Positions 28,121 through 36,832 of a stretch of DNA of 64,000 nucleotides are shown here, piece after piece. The notes under the pieces were generated by a model. The model saw only the letters and a program-made list of their open reading frames with translations, ran no database searches and was not told where the DNA came from. Source of the DNA: Pseudobutyrivibrio ruminis (GTDB lineage: Bacteria > Bacillota > Clostridia > Lachnospirales > Lachnospiraceae); NCBI GenBank assembly GCA_015057305.1, contig SVES01000002.1:113295-177294 (forward strand). Direction: 5' to 3'. How positions within the stretch are numbered: position 1 is the stretch's first letter; each line of letters starts with the position of its first letter. A program made the translations under genes and the position numbers.

Positions 28121-29791
28121 ATGAAAACAGACATTCAAATTGCTCAGGAAGCAAAAATGGCACATATCAAGGATGTGGCAGCACTACTTGATATCGAGGA
28201 GGATGATTTAGAGTTATACGGAAAGTATAAAGCTAAGTTTTCAGATGAATTGTTAGCTAAAATTGCAGACAAGCCTGATGGAAAGCTAGTACTGGTTACA
28301 GCTATTAATCCAACACCTGCTGGAGAAGGTAAAACTACCACATCTGTTGGTTTAGGTGAAGCTATGGGCGTTCTAGGAAAGAAAGCATGTCTTGCGCTTA
28401 GAGAGCCATCCCTTGGTCCTTGTTTTGGAATTAAAGGTGGCGCTGCTGGTGGTGGATATGCCCAGGTTGTTCCAATGGAGGATTTAAATCTTCATTTTAC
28501 AGGAGATTTTCATGCCATCACTTCAGCAAACAATTTACTTGCAGCAATGCTAGATAATCATATTCAGCAGGGCAATACTCTTGGCATCGATCCTCGCCAA
28601 ATTGTTTGGAAAAGATGTTTGGACATGAATGATAGAGCCCTTAGAAACATAGTTGTAGGACTTGGCGCAAAGGCTGATGGAATGGTTCGTGAGGATCATT
28701 TTGTTATCACTGTTGCATCAGAGGTAATGGCGATTTTATGTCTTGCAAAGGATATGCATGATTTAAAGGAGCGTTTGGGACGCATCATAGTTGCATACAC
28801 ATTTGATGGCAAACCAGTTACAGCAGATGATTTGCAGGCTACAGGCGCAATGGCAGCCCTCTTAAAGGATGCTTTAAAGCCTAATTTAATTCAAACACTT
28901 GAGCATACACCTGCTATTGTTCATGGTGGACCATTTGCAAATATAGCACACGGCTGCAATTCAGTTAGAGCAACTAAGGCTTCTATGAAGCTTGCTGATA
29001 TTACAATTACAGAGGCTGGCTTTGGTGCTGATCTTGGTGCTGAAAAATTCTTTGATATTAAGTGTCGTATGGCTGGGCTTAAGCCTGATGCTGTTGTCCT
29101 CGTTGCAACAGTTAGAGCTCTTAAATATAATGGCGGTGTTCCAAAGACAGAGCTTACAACAGAGAATCTAGAAGCTTTGAAAAAGGGTATTGTCAACCTT
29201 GAGAAGCATATTGAAAATCTGCAGAAATACAATGTACCAGTTGTTGTTACTTTAAATTCCTTTATTACTGATACAGAAGCAGAAACTAATTTTGTGAAAG
29301 AATTCTGTGAAGCAAGAGGTTGTGAGTTTGCCCTTTCTGAGGTTTGGGAAAAAGGTGGCCAAGGTGGCGTTGAGCTGGCAAAGAAAGTATTGTCTGTTCT
29401 TGAAAATAAAAAGAGTAACTTTAAGCCTTTATATGATGACTCACTATCCCTCAAGGATAAGATTAAGACTGTTGCAACAGAAATATATGGTGCTGGTGAT
29501 GTAGCTTATTCTGCCGCAGCTGAAAGAGAGCTTAAAAGAATTACTGAGCTTGGTATGGATAAATTCCCAGTTTGCATGGCAAAGACTCAGTATTCTCTTT
29601 CGGATGATGCTTCATTGCTTGGTAGACCAGAAGGCTTTACACTAAATGTTCGTGAGGTTTATGCCTCAGCTGGAGCTGGATTTATTGTTGCTGTTACTGG
29701 TAGTATAATGACTATGCCAGGCCTTCCAAAGACACCGGCTGCTAACAATATTGACGTAACAGATGACGGAGTAATTACAGGACTTTTCTAA
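28121..29791 (+). CDS. fhs: Formate-tetrahydrofolate ligase
   Basis: Fhs converts formate, ATP and tetrahydrofolate to 10-formyl-THF, the entry to the one-carbon pool for purines and the methyl branch of acetogens. The 556-residue protein has the P-loop-like [11 protein letters not shown] near residue 65, the [22 protein letters not shown] stretch, FTGDFHAIT, and the C-terminal [11 protein letters not shown] segment. Length is normal. It lies 14 bp after ftsK, so it is probably co-transcribed with it. The next gene follows after only 3 bp. Confidence 0.98.
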   Translation: MKTDIQIAQEAKMAHIKDVAALLDIEEDDLELYGKYKAKFSDELLAKIADKPDGKLVLVTAINPTPAGEGKTTTSVGLGEAMGVLGKKACLALREPSLGPCFGIKGGAAGGGYAQVVPMEDLNLHFTGDFHAITSANNLLAAMLDNHIQQGNTLGIDPRQIVWKRCLDMNDRALRNIVVGLGAKADGMVREDHFVITVASEVMAILCLAKDMHDLKERLGRIIVAYTFDGKPVTADDLQATGAMAALLKDALKPNLIQTLEHTPAIVHGGPFANIAHGCNSVRATKASMKLADITITEAGFGADLGAEKFFDIKCRMAGLKPDAVVLVATVRALKYNGGVPKTELTTENLEALKKGIVNLEKHIENLQKYNVPVVVTLNSFITDTEAETNFVKEFCEARGCEFALSEVWEKGGQGGVELAKKVLSVLENKKSNFKPLYDDSLSLKDKIKTVATEIYGAGDVAYSAAAERELKRITELGMDKFPVCMAKTQYSLSDDASLLGRPEGFTLNVREVYASAGAGFIVAVTGSIMTMPGLPKTPAANNIDVTDDGVITGLF

Positions 29792-29794
29792 ACT

Positions 29795-30985
29795 ATGAAA
29801 TGTAAAAAATGTGGCAAAGAAATTGAAAACGGTTTAATGTACTGCCCAGAATGTGGGGAGTCTATTCAGCTTGTGCCTGATTACAACGTTCTTGAGGAAG
29901 AGCTGCTTTTTAGAGTGGTGGAGGACAAGAATAAATCAAAGGATGACAGATTTGCCACAGGCGTATACAAAAAGGTAGAGCATATAGAAAATGATGCACC
30001 ACAAGCATCTTCAATTAATTCAAAGGCAAATAATACTAAATCAAATAACACAAAGGCGGAACCTTTAGTATTTACAAAAAAGATTAAGGCAATAATTTGT
30101 GCCGCTGTAATTCTAATTGCTATTATTGGCTGTTTTTTGATATTACCTTATGCTGGTACACATACCTATGACAGCTTAATGAATAGTGCTGTAGATGCTG
30201 AGAATAACGCCAAATACGCTAAAGCTCTTGGGTTATATGAAGAAGCCTACGCCCTAGATAACACTTCTTTTGAAGCGATTTATGGTTTAGGGAGAATGTA
30301 TTATAGAGTGAAGGATTACAATAATGCCATTAAAATGCTTGAACAAGCTCTAGAAATGGATCCTGACAACGAAAAAATATACACCTATCTAATAAGCTCT
30401 TTTGATGCAATTGGCGACAAGGAGAGTATTTATGAGCTTGCTTCAAATACGGATAATGCCAAAATTTTGGAGTTGATTAATGCCTATATTTTAATGCCAC
30501 CATCCTTTAATTACGATGGTGGAGAATATAATGAGGACATCATTATTCAACTATCCTCTACTGGTGGCTATCAGATTTTTTACACTTTAAATGGCAAGAA
30601 TCCTACCACCTCTGGAAAGCTTTACACTAAACCAATTCAGTTAAAAGAGGGAAAAACTGTTATAAAGGCTGTAACTCAGAATGAAGCAGGAGAGTTTTCG
30701 GAAGTAGTCTCTAATGAATATACTATAAGCTACCCTGAGCTTTCGTTACCTGTAGTAAGTCCTACAGATGGCATATATGATGAGCTGGTAATGATTAGTA
30801 TAGAAGTTCCTGAGGGTTGTGTAGCATATTATACATGGGATGGAACTAATCCTGCTACAAATGGAATCCAATATACTGAACCCTTCCCGATTATCGAAGG
30901 CTCTAGTGTATTATCGGTAGTAATTGTTGATGAAGAAGGAAATGTTAGTCCTACTTACCACGGGGATTATATTTATCAGCCTTAA
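29795..30985 (+). CDS. Zinc-ribbon, TPR and chitobiase-C-like domain membrane protein
   Basis: A 396-residue modular protein. It has an N-terminal zinc ribbon (Cys3, Cys6, Cys17, Cys20), a polar linker, one membrane helix (about 102-122) and two to three TPR units (about 130-215, ALGLYEEAYALD and AIKMLEQALEMDPD). Two beta-sandwich repeats of the CHB_HEX_C type follow (about 235-310 and 320-395, with the GKNPTTSGKLY and GTNPATNGIQY motifs). The zinc ribbon should be cytoplasmic and the TPR/beta part extracellular. No catalytic site is seen, so it may be an envelope scaffold. It is tightly linked to fhs. Confidence 0.8.
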   Translation: MKCKKCGKEIENGLMYCPECGESIQLVPDYNVLEEELLFRVVEDKNKSKDDRFATGVYKKVEHIENDAPQASSINSKANNTKSNNTKAEPLVFTKKIKAIICAAVILIAIIGCFLILPYAGTHTYDSLMNSAVDAENNAKYAKALGLYEEAYALDNTSFEAIYGLGRMYYRVKDYNNAIKMLEQALEMDPDNEKIYTYLISSFDAIGDKESIYELASNTDNAKILELINAYILMPPSFNYDGGEYNEDIIIQLSSTGGYQIFYTLNGKNPTTSGKLYTKPIQLKEGKTVIKAVTQNEAGEFSEVVSNEYTISYPELSLPVVSPTDGIYDELVMISIEVPEGCVAYYTWDGTNPATNGIQYTEPFPIIEGSSVLSVVIVDEEGNVSPTYHGDYIYQP

Positions 30986-31091
30986 ATTTAACATTTTTTT
31001 CACATTTAAAACTCTGATTAAACATATTTAATGTTTATTATAAAAACATCTCATTAAGAGATACATTTTTCATAACATTATTCTCCCTTTG

Positions 31092-31122
31092 AAAGACACG
31101 TCACCGCAGGCGTGTCTTTTAT
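31092..31122 (+). terminator. Intrinsic terminator after the zinc-ribbon/TPR gene
   Basis: AAAGACACG (31092-31100) pairs perfectly with CGTGTCTTT (31111-31119) around a 10-nt loop, with T-rich sequence following. Confidence 0.8.
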
Positions 31123-31160
31123 TGTGCTTTTTTATCAAGTCCTTTCTATGGTAATTCCAG

Positions 31161-31189
31161 TTGTGAAATTCTTGTAAATGGGCTAAAAT
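31161..31189 (+). promoter_or_regulatory. rlmH promoter, possibly giving a leaderless mRNA
   Basis: TTGTGA (31161-31166) and TAAAAT (31184-31189) are 17 bp apart. The expected transcription start (31195-31197) coincides with the A of the rlmH ATG at 31197, and no GGAGG-like site lies in front of that ATG. Confidence 0.55.
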
Positions 31190-31196
31190 AAGTAGC

Positions 31197-31676
31197 ATGA
31201 ATGTAAAAATTCTATGTGTGGGAAAAATTAAAGAAAAGTTTTATAGGGATGCTATTTTAGAATATAGTAAAAGGCTATCGAAATATTGCAATCTACAAAT
31301 TATTGAAGTGGCAGATGAAAAGACTAGTGAAACAGCTTCAACAAATGAAATGGAGATTGTTAAAAATAAAGAGGGAGAACGACTTTTAAAGTACCTTAAG
31401 GAAAGGGATTTTGTTATAGCTCTTGCAATTCAAGGAACGCAGCAGGATTCAGTTGCGTTTTCTAAATATATTGAAAATCTGGGCTTGACTGGAAATAGTA
31501 GTGTAGCCTTTGTTATTGGTGGATCTTTAGGATTATCAAATGATTTGCTTGCACGAAGTGATGCTCAGATTTCCTTTTCTAAAATGACTTTTCCACATCA
31601 ATTAATGAGAGTAATCTTATTAGAGCAAATATATAGGGCCATGCGTATTATGAACAATGAGCCTTATCATAAATAG
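31197..31676 (+). CDS. rlmH: 23S rRNA (pseudouridine1915-N3)-methyltransferase
   Basis: RlmH is a SPOUT methyltransferase that modifies pseudouridine 1915 in helix 69 on assembled 70S ribosomes. The 159-residue protein has the start motif VKILCVGKIKEK, the knot-forming VIGGSLGLSND loop, which binds SAM, and the C-terminal SFSKMTFPHQLMRVILLEQIYRA segment with the substrate-contacting NNEPYHK tail. Length and both ends match the family, so the start is secure even though no Shine-Dalgarno site precedes it. It opens the long gene block that follows. Confidence 0.97.
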   Translation: MNVKILCVGKIKEKFYRDAILEYSKRLSKYCNLQIIEVADEKTSETASTNEMEIVKNKEGERLLKYLKERDFVIALAIQGTQQDSVAFSKYIENLGLTGNSSVAFVIGGSLGLSNDLLARSDAQISFSKMTFPHQLMRVILLEQIYRAMRIMNNEPYHK

Positions 31677-31699
31677 ATATTTAAAAGGGGTTTGTAACT

Positions 31700-33004
31700 A
31701 TGAGAATGTACGATTTAATTGAAAAAAAGAAGCTTGGTGAGGAATTATCTACCGAGGAAATTTATCATATAATAAATGGCTATACTAATGGAGAAATACC
31801 TGATTATCAAATTTCAGCATTGCTTATGGCAATATATTTTAAAGGCATGAATGTTAGAGAGCGTTACGACTTAACCATGGCGATGAGAGATTCAGGAGAT
31901 ATTTTGGATTTATCTTCAATTGATGGTGTAAAAATCGACAAGCACTCTACAGGTGGTGTTGGAGATAAGGTTACACTTGTTTTAGGTCCAATTATTGCAT
32001 CTATAGGCGTGCCTGTTGCCAAGATGAGTGGCAGAGGCTTAGGTCACACAGGTGGAACCATTGATAAGCTTGAGGCTTTTCCTGGCTTCAACGCATCACT
32101 TAGTGAAGAAGATTTTATTAGTCAGGTAAATGATATTAAGATTGCTGTTACTGGACAGTCAAAAAATCTTGCTCCTGCAGATAAAAAACTTTATGCCCTT
32201 AGAGATGTTACAGCAACTGTTGATGAGATTTCCCTTATTACCGGCTCTATAATGTCCAAAAAGCTTGCGGCTGGTACAGATGCAATTGTACTTGATGTTA
32301 CTGTAGGTGATGGAGCATTCATGAAGAATAAGGAATCAGCTCTTGAGCTGGCTCAATCAATGGTTGACATTGGAAAGCGTGCTGATAAAAAGATTGCTGC
32401 AGTTTTAACAAATATGGATGAACCTCTGGGCTTTGCAATCGGTAATGACTTAGAGGTTATCGAGGCAATCAACGCTCTTAATGGCAATGGACCTGATGAT
32501 TTAATGGAAGTTGTTTACGAGTTGGGCTCACAGATGATTGTATTTTCTGGAATCGAAACAGACAAATCAAAAGCTAGAAAGCTTATGGAAAATGCTGTTG
32601 CTTCTGGTAAGGCCTTTGAAAAATTCTGCCAATTCATTGAAAGACAAGGCGGAGATGTAGCCTTTGCAAGGGATATTAATAAATTTAAGCCTGCCAATTA
32701 CGTTATTCCAGTAGAAGCTAAAGAGGACGGTTATATTCATGCAATGAAGGCAGAGGCATTTGGCCTTGCTTCTATGTCGCTTGGTGGTGGTCGTGAGACC
32801 TTTGATGATGTAATTGATATGTCTGTTGGTATTGTTTTAGCTAAAAAGGTTGGAGACTATATAAAGAAGGGTGAAGCAATTTGCTATGTTCATGCCAACG
32901 ATAAGGCTAAGGCTGAGCATGCTATTGAAATGATTAATAAGGCTACAGTAATTTCGGCTGATAAATGTGACCACATGAAGCTGATAATTGATATTGTTGA
33001 ATAA
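31700..33004 (+). CDS. pdp: Pyrimidine-nucleoside phosphorylase
   Basis: Pdp cleaves uridine, thymidine and deoxyuridine by phosphorolysis to base and (deoxy)ribose-1-phosphate for salvage. The 434-residue protein has the family signature SGRGLGHTGGTIDKLEA, the phosphate-binding KHSTGGVGDK segment (near 79-88), the SLITGSIMSKKLAAG motif, and a C-terminal barrel-sandwich domain (about 340-434). AAAAGGGG precedes the ATG. PhoH follows at once, so it shares the transcript with the RNA-processing genes around it. Confidence 0.94.
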   Translation: MRMYDLIEKKKLGEELSTEEIYHIINGYTNGEIPDYQISALLMAIYFKGMNVRERYDLTMAMRDSGDILDLSSIDGVKIDKHSTGGVGDKVTLVLGPIIASIGVPVAKMSGRGLGHTGGTIDKLEAFPGFNASLSEEDFISQVNDIKIAVTGQSKNLAPADKKLYALRDVTATVDEISLITGSIMSKKLAAGTDAIVLDVTVGDGAFMKNKESALELAQSMVDIGKRADKKIAAVLTNMDEPLGFAIGNDLEVIEAINALNGNGPDDLMEVVYELGSQMIVFSGIETDKSKARKLMENAVASGKAFEKFCQFIERQGGDVAFARDINKFKPANYVIPVEAKEDGYIHAMKAEAFGLASMSLGGGRETFDDVIDMSVGIVLAKKVGDYIKKGEAICYVHANDKAKAEHAIEMINKATVISADKCDHMKLIIDIVE

Positions 33005-33005
33005 C

Positions 33006-33992
33006 ATGAGTGAATATTCTTTAACTATAAACATACCTTCTGAACATATAGATAATATCTTTGGTCAGTTTGATAAAAATATAAAAGCTATAGAAAAAGG
33101 AATGAATATATCATTTATTCCACGAGACGACACTATAAAGGTTGTAGGAGACAAGGATAGGGTTGAACACGGAGTGATAGTCGTTGATGAATTACTATCT
33201 ATTTCTCAAAAAGGCAACATTATTACAACGCAGGATGTTAATTATATTATGTCAGTAGAACAAGAAAAAATAGAAAACCATGATGTTTCAGAGGCAAGAG
33301 GTGAAATTATTTGCCATACCACCTCAGGAAAACCGGTAGCTCCTAAAACACTTGGACAGAAAAAATATGTAGATGCCATAACAAACAATATGATTGTCTT
33401 TGGTGTTGGCCCTGCTGGTACAGGAAAGACTTATTTAGCCATGGCAAAGGCTATTACAGCTTTTAAAAATGAAGAAGTGTCAAGAATTATTCTTACAAGA
33501 CCAGCAATTGAAGCTGGAGAAAAGCTTGGATTCTTACCAGGGGATTTGCAGAGTAAAGTAGATCCTTATTTGAGACCATTATATGATGCTTTATATCAAA
33601 TAATGGGAGCTGAGGCCTTTCAGCGGAATATGGAAAAGGGACTAATAGAAGTTGCGCCCCTTGCTTATATGCGTGGTCGCACTCTAGATAATGCTTTCAT
33701 TATCTTGGATGAAGCTCAAAATACCACACCAGCACAGATGAAGATGTTCCTTACTAGAATTGGTTTTGGCTCAAAAGCTGTAATTACTGGTGATAAGACT
33801 CAAAAGGATTTACCTAGTGGTGTTAAATCTGGTCTTGATGATGCAATGTCTGTTCTAAAAAACATTGAGGATATAAAGATTTGCAATTTAGATGCTAAAG
33901 ACGTAGTTAGACATCCACTTGTACAAAAGATTGTTAATGCCTACGAAATACATGACAAAAAATTAGAAAACAAGAAAAGGGCAAACAAATGA
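33006..33992 (+). CDS. PhoH family P-loop ATPase
   Basis: PhoH-like proteins (YbeZ group) are P-loop ATPases linked to RNA metabolism and usually encoded beside ybeY. The 328-residue protein has a KH-like N-terminal part, Walker A GPAGTGKT (135-142), Walker B with FIILDEAQNTTPAQMKMFLTR, and a sensor-like VITGDKTQ segment. The ATG at 33006 directly follows the pdp stop. The frame extends 6 codons upstream into pdp, but the later start matches the family. Its stop overlaps the next ATG by 4 nt. Confidence 0.92.
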   Translation: MSEYSLTINIPSEHIDNIFGQFDKNIKAIEKGMNISFIPRDDTIKVVGDKDRVEHGVIVVDELLSISQKGNIITTQDVNYIMSVEQEKIENHDVSEARGEIICHTTSGKPVAPKTLGQKKYVDAITNNMIVFGVGPAGTGKTYLAMAKAITAFKNEEVSRIILTRPAIEAGEKLGFLPGDLQSKVDPYLRPLYDALYQIMGAEAFQRNMEKGLIEVAPLAYMRGRTLDNAFIILDEAQNTTPAQMKMFLTRIGFGSKAVITGDKTQKDLPSGVKSGLDDAMSVLKNIEDIKICNLDAKDVVRHPLVQKIVNAYEIHDKKLENKKRANK

Positions 33993-35182
33993 CACATACA
34001 GATAGATTTTCTATTAAGCGCACATGCTATGTGATATTTATTGCTGTGGTATTTATACTAGCCAATACATTGATGTGTTCTCTGGCATCTGTTTTGATGG
34101 ATAAATTTTTGTGTATCCTAGCTGTAAATATTTGCTATTTATGTTTGTTCATTCTACTAATTATTTATAAAAGACTCAGGAATTCTTTACCGGAATATAA
34201 TTATATTTCCTATGGTAAAATAGCTTTTGTTATAATTATTGAGTGGTGCATAATCATAGTCTGCAATGTGGTATTTCCTAACTTTTTTGCACCTATAATA
34301 GTTTTGCCTATCATTGCAAGTACAGTTTTTGATGATAGCTTAGAATACATATTTAGCCTGTATTTAGTTATTGTTTCTTCACTGTGTTGGGACTTTAGTA
34401 CCAATATTGTACTTTGTTATGTGACAATGATAATGTTTGGTGGGATGTTAGCACATTTTGTTAAAGAGAGTGAGTACTTAAATAAGCTTTACACCTTCGT
34501 AATTTTATTGTCGGTTACCACCTTAATTTCTATCGTTTTTTATTATTTTAATTATTTGGAATTAACCCTTATAATTTTTATTTATGCACTTGGCAGTGGA
34601 GTGGTAGCTTGTATTATTACTGCAATTATTTTTCCCTTGTTAAATCGCTTTGTAGTAGATGCTCAGGAAACAGTTTATGAAGCTTTTTTGGATCCTGATT
34701 TTAGTCTATTTAACGAGGTGCGAAAGTTTTCATATATTGAATTCAAGCATGCTACCAGAATTTCAAACCTATCTAAGAAATGTGCAAAAGCAATAAATGC
34801 TAATTATAGACTGGCAGAGTGTGCTGCATTTTATTACCGACTAGGTAAAATCGAAGGGGAACCAATGATTGATAATGCAATAAAGCTTGCAAATAATTAT
34901 TGTTTTCCAAATGATGTTATTCAAATCCTATCAGAATATGGTGGCATTGTTTCACTACCAAGTACAAAGGAATCGGCAATAGTTCATATGGTTGATTCAG
35001 TTGTTACAAAGGTGGAGCTATTTGATTCAGATTCTATGAGCAGCTCATGGAATCAAAACATGGTTATTTACCAAACAATAAATGAGTTATCTCAAAAAGG
35101 CTTTTATGATAATTCAGGATTAACCATGAATCAATTTCTAGTAATTAGAGAAATATTAGCAAATGAGGATATATTAGCATGA
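33989..35182 (+). CDS. Degenerate PgpH-like 7TM-HD protein lacking the extracellular domain and HD residues
   Basis: The place between phoH and ybeY normally belongs to PgpH, a c-di-AMP phosphodiesterase of about 700 residues with an extracellular 7TMR-HDED domain, seven membrane helices and a cytoplasmic HD domain. This protein has only 397 residues. Membrane helices run from the N-terminus to about 220, with no large extracellular part. The HD region keeps a first His (His254), but the usual YHDIGK reads YRLGK (283-287), so the metal-binding His-Asp pair is gone. Later HD histidines are not seen either. It is probably catalytically dead but may be a sensor or scaffold. It overlaps both neighbours by 4 nt. 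Confidence 0.8.
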   Translation: MTHTDRFSIKRTCYVIFIAVVFILANTLMCSLASVLMDKFLCILAVNICYLCLFILLIIYKRLRNSLPEYNYISYGKIAFVIIIEWCIIIVCNVVFPNFFAPIIVLPIIASTVFDDSLEYIFSLYLVIVSSLCWDFSTNIVLCYVTMIMFGGMLAHFVKESEYLNKLYTFVILLSVTTLISIVFYYFNYLELTLIIFIYALGSGVVACIITAIIFPLLNRFVVDAQETVYEAFLDPDFSLFNEVRKFSYIEFKHATRISNLSKKCAKAINANYRLAECAAFYYRLGKIEGEPMIDNAIKLANNYCFPNDVIQILSEYGGIVSLPSTKESAIVHMVDSVVTKVELFDSDSMSSSWNQNMVIYQTINELSQKGFYDNSGLTMNQFLVIREILANEDILA

Positions 35183-35676
35183 CAATATTTATTGAAAGTG
35201 AATGTGAAGTAGCTTTTGATTTTGACTACGAGAAGGTAGCAAAGGATGTGGTGAATCAAGCTATTGAGTATATGAATTTTCCTTTTGAAGCAGAGGTTAG
35301 TATTACATTAACCGACGATTCTGGTATACAGGTAATCAACAAGGAGTTTAGGGAAATTGATTCTCCTACAGACGTATTATCATTTCCTATGATAGAATAT
35401 AATGAGCCAGGAGATTTTTCTTCTATCGAAGAAAATGACGACTTGTTTAATCCAGAGACGGGCGAGGTTATTCTTGGTGACATTGTTTTGAATGTTCCAC
35501 GAATTTATAAGCAGGCTGAAGAATATGGACATTCCAATCTAAGGGAATATGCTTTCCTTATAACCCATAGTATGTTACATTTATTTGGGTTTGATCATAT
35601 GACAGATAATGATGCTGCTGTCATGGAAAATAAGCAAAGGGAAATATTAGATGAACTAAATATTACTCGAAATTAA
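35179..35676 (+). CDS. ybeY: Endoribonuclease YbeY (rRNA maturation factor)
   Basis: YbeY is a metal-dependent RNase involved in 16S 3'-end maturation and late ribosome quality control. The 165-residue protein has the diagnostic zinc site HSMLHLFGFDH (His130, His134, His140) and the preceding DVLSFPM and GDIVLNV segments. Its start overlaps the stop of the preceding membrane protein by 4 nt, so the phoH-pgpH-ybeY order typical of Firmicutes is kept. GAGG-like sequence lies inside the upstream gene. Confidence 0.96.
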   Translation: MTIFIESECEVAFDFDYEKVAKDVVNQAIEYMNFPFEAEVSITLTDDSGIQVINKEFREIDSPTDVLSFPMIEYNEPGDFSSIEENDDLFNPETGEVILGDIVLNVPRIYKQAEEYGHSNLREYAFLITHSMLHLFGFDHMTDNDAAVMENKQREILDELNITRN

Positions 35677-35694
35677 AGAAAAGGAGACAATATT

Positions 35695-36825
35695 ATGAAG
35701 AAAAAATTAGTATCTATTCTGCTAGTGCTCTCAATGACTACAACATTGGTGGCGTGTGGCAAAAAGGACGAGGAAGAAGCCACTGTTGCAGAGCCAGTTG
35801 AAGAAGTTGAAGCAGTAGATGATTCCGTTGCTTTTTGGGATCAGGTTTCAGAGGATGGAAAGGTTCGAAGCTATTTAACTGGTGAATGGGTTGATGCTGA
35901 ATATGGAAGACAGCGCCCAGTTGCAGTTATGATTGAGAATACAAAAGCATGTCTACCTCAATATGGCATTGGTAATGCTGGTATTATTTATGAGTGTGTT
36001 GTTGAAGGTGGCATTACTCGTATGATGGCTATTTTTGATGATTATTCAGGCTTAGAGCAGATTGGTAATATTCGTAGTTCTAGACCATATTATGTATATT
36101 TTGCAAGTGAATATGATGCTATTTATATGCATGCAGGTGGAAATCCAGCAGCCTTTGAACTTATTGATGATAAGGATTTAGTTGATAACCTAAATGCTCT
36201 TACATTGGAGGGAAGCAAAGGCAAGAGTGCTGCTTTTAGAACAGGAAAAAGCGAGCATACACTTTACACAAATTCAGAGGGTATTGATATTGGAATTGAA
36301 AAGCTAGGATATGATATGACATTGCCATCTGATTATGAGCCTCATTTTCAGTTTGACGAAGACGGAAATACTTTAGATGCTGGTGAAGATTGTCAGGCTG
36401 TAGAGCTTTATTATTCAACCAATAAGCCATACTGGGTTTATAATGAAGATGATGGTCTTTATTACAGATACGAATTTAACCAGAAACAGGTAGATGCCAT
36501 TACAGGTGACCAGCTTACAGCTAAAAATATTATTTTGCAGAATGTTGAATGGTTTACATATCAAGGTTCTCAGTATTTAGGATATTTACTTTCATATAAT
36601 ACAGGTACTGGTAAATACATCACAAATGGTAAAATGATTGACATTGTCTGGTCTAAGGATGCAGATACAGATGTAACACACTATTATTATGCTGAAACTG
36701 GTGAAGAGATTAAACTCAACATTGGTACTACATGGATTCAAGCATGTCAGGGCGGTGGTGAAGGAGATTACACCGACGGTACCAAGTATTATGCAGACAA
36801 ATCAGATTTTAGTAAGGCAAATTAA
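35695..36825 (+). CDS. DUF3048 lipoprotein (YerB family)
   Basis: A 376-residue exported lipoprotein. The signal peptide ends in the lipobox LVAC with lipidated Cys21, followed by a Glu-rich linker. Two DUF3048 parts follow: the N-terminal one (about 65-215) with RPVAVMIENTKACLPQYGI and GGITRMMAIF, and the C-terminal one (about 240-370) with WTQACQGG-like WIQACQGGGEG. The B. subtilis relative YerB has no firmly assigned function. An AAAGGAG site precedes the ATG, 18 bp after ybeY. Confidence 0.9.
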   Translation: MKKKLVSILLVLSMTTTLVACGKKDEEEATVAEPVEEVEAVDDSVAFWDQVSEDGKVRSYLTGEWVDAEYGRQRPVAVMIENTKACLPQYGIGNAGIIYECVVEGGITRMMAIFDDYSGLEQIGNIRSSRPYYVYFASEYDAIYMHAGGNPAAFELIDDKDLVDNLNALTLEGSKGKSAAFRTGKSEHTLYTNSEGIDIGIEKLGYDMTLPSDYEPHFQFDEDGNTLDAGEDCQAVELYYSTNKPYWVYNEDDGLYYRYEFNQKQVDAITGDQLTAKNIILQNVEWFTYQGSQYLGYLLSYNTGTGKYITNGKMIDIVWSKDADTDVTHYYYAETGEEIKLNIGTTWIQACQGGGEGDYTDGTKYYADKSDFSKAN

Positions 36826-36832
36826 TTAATTT

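Noticed and set aside
28921..29454. 177-codon - strand frame inside fhs
   Set aside because: Antisense to well-conserved Fhs motifs, with no promoter or Shine-Dalgarno site and no recognisable protein features.
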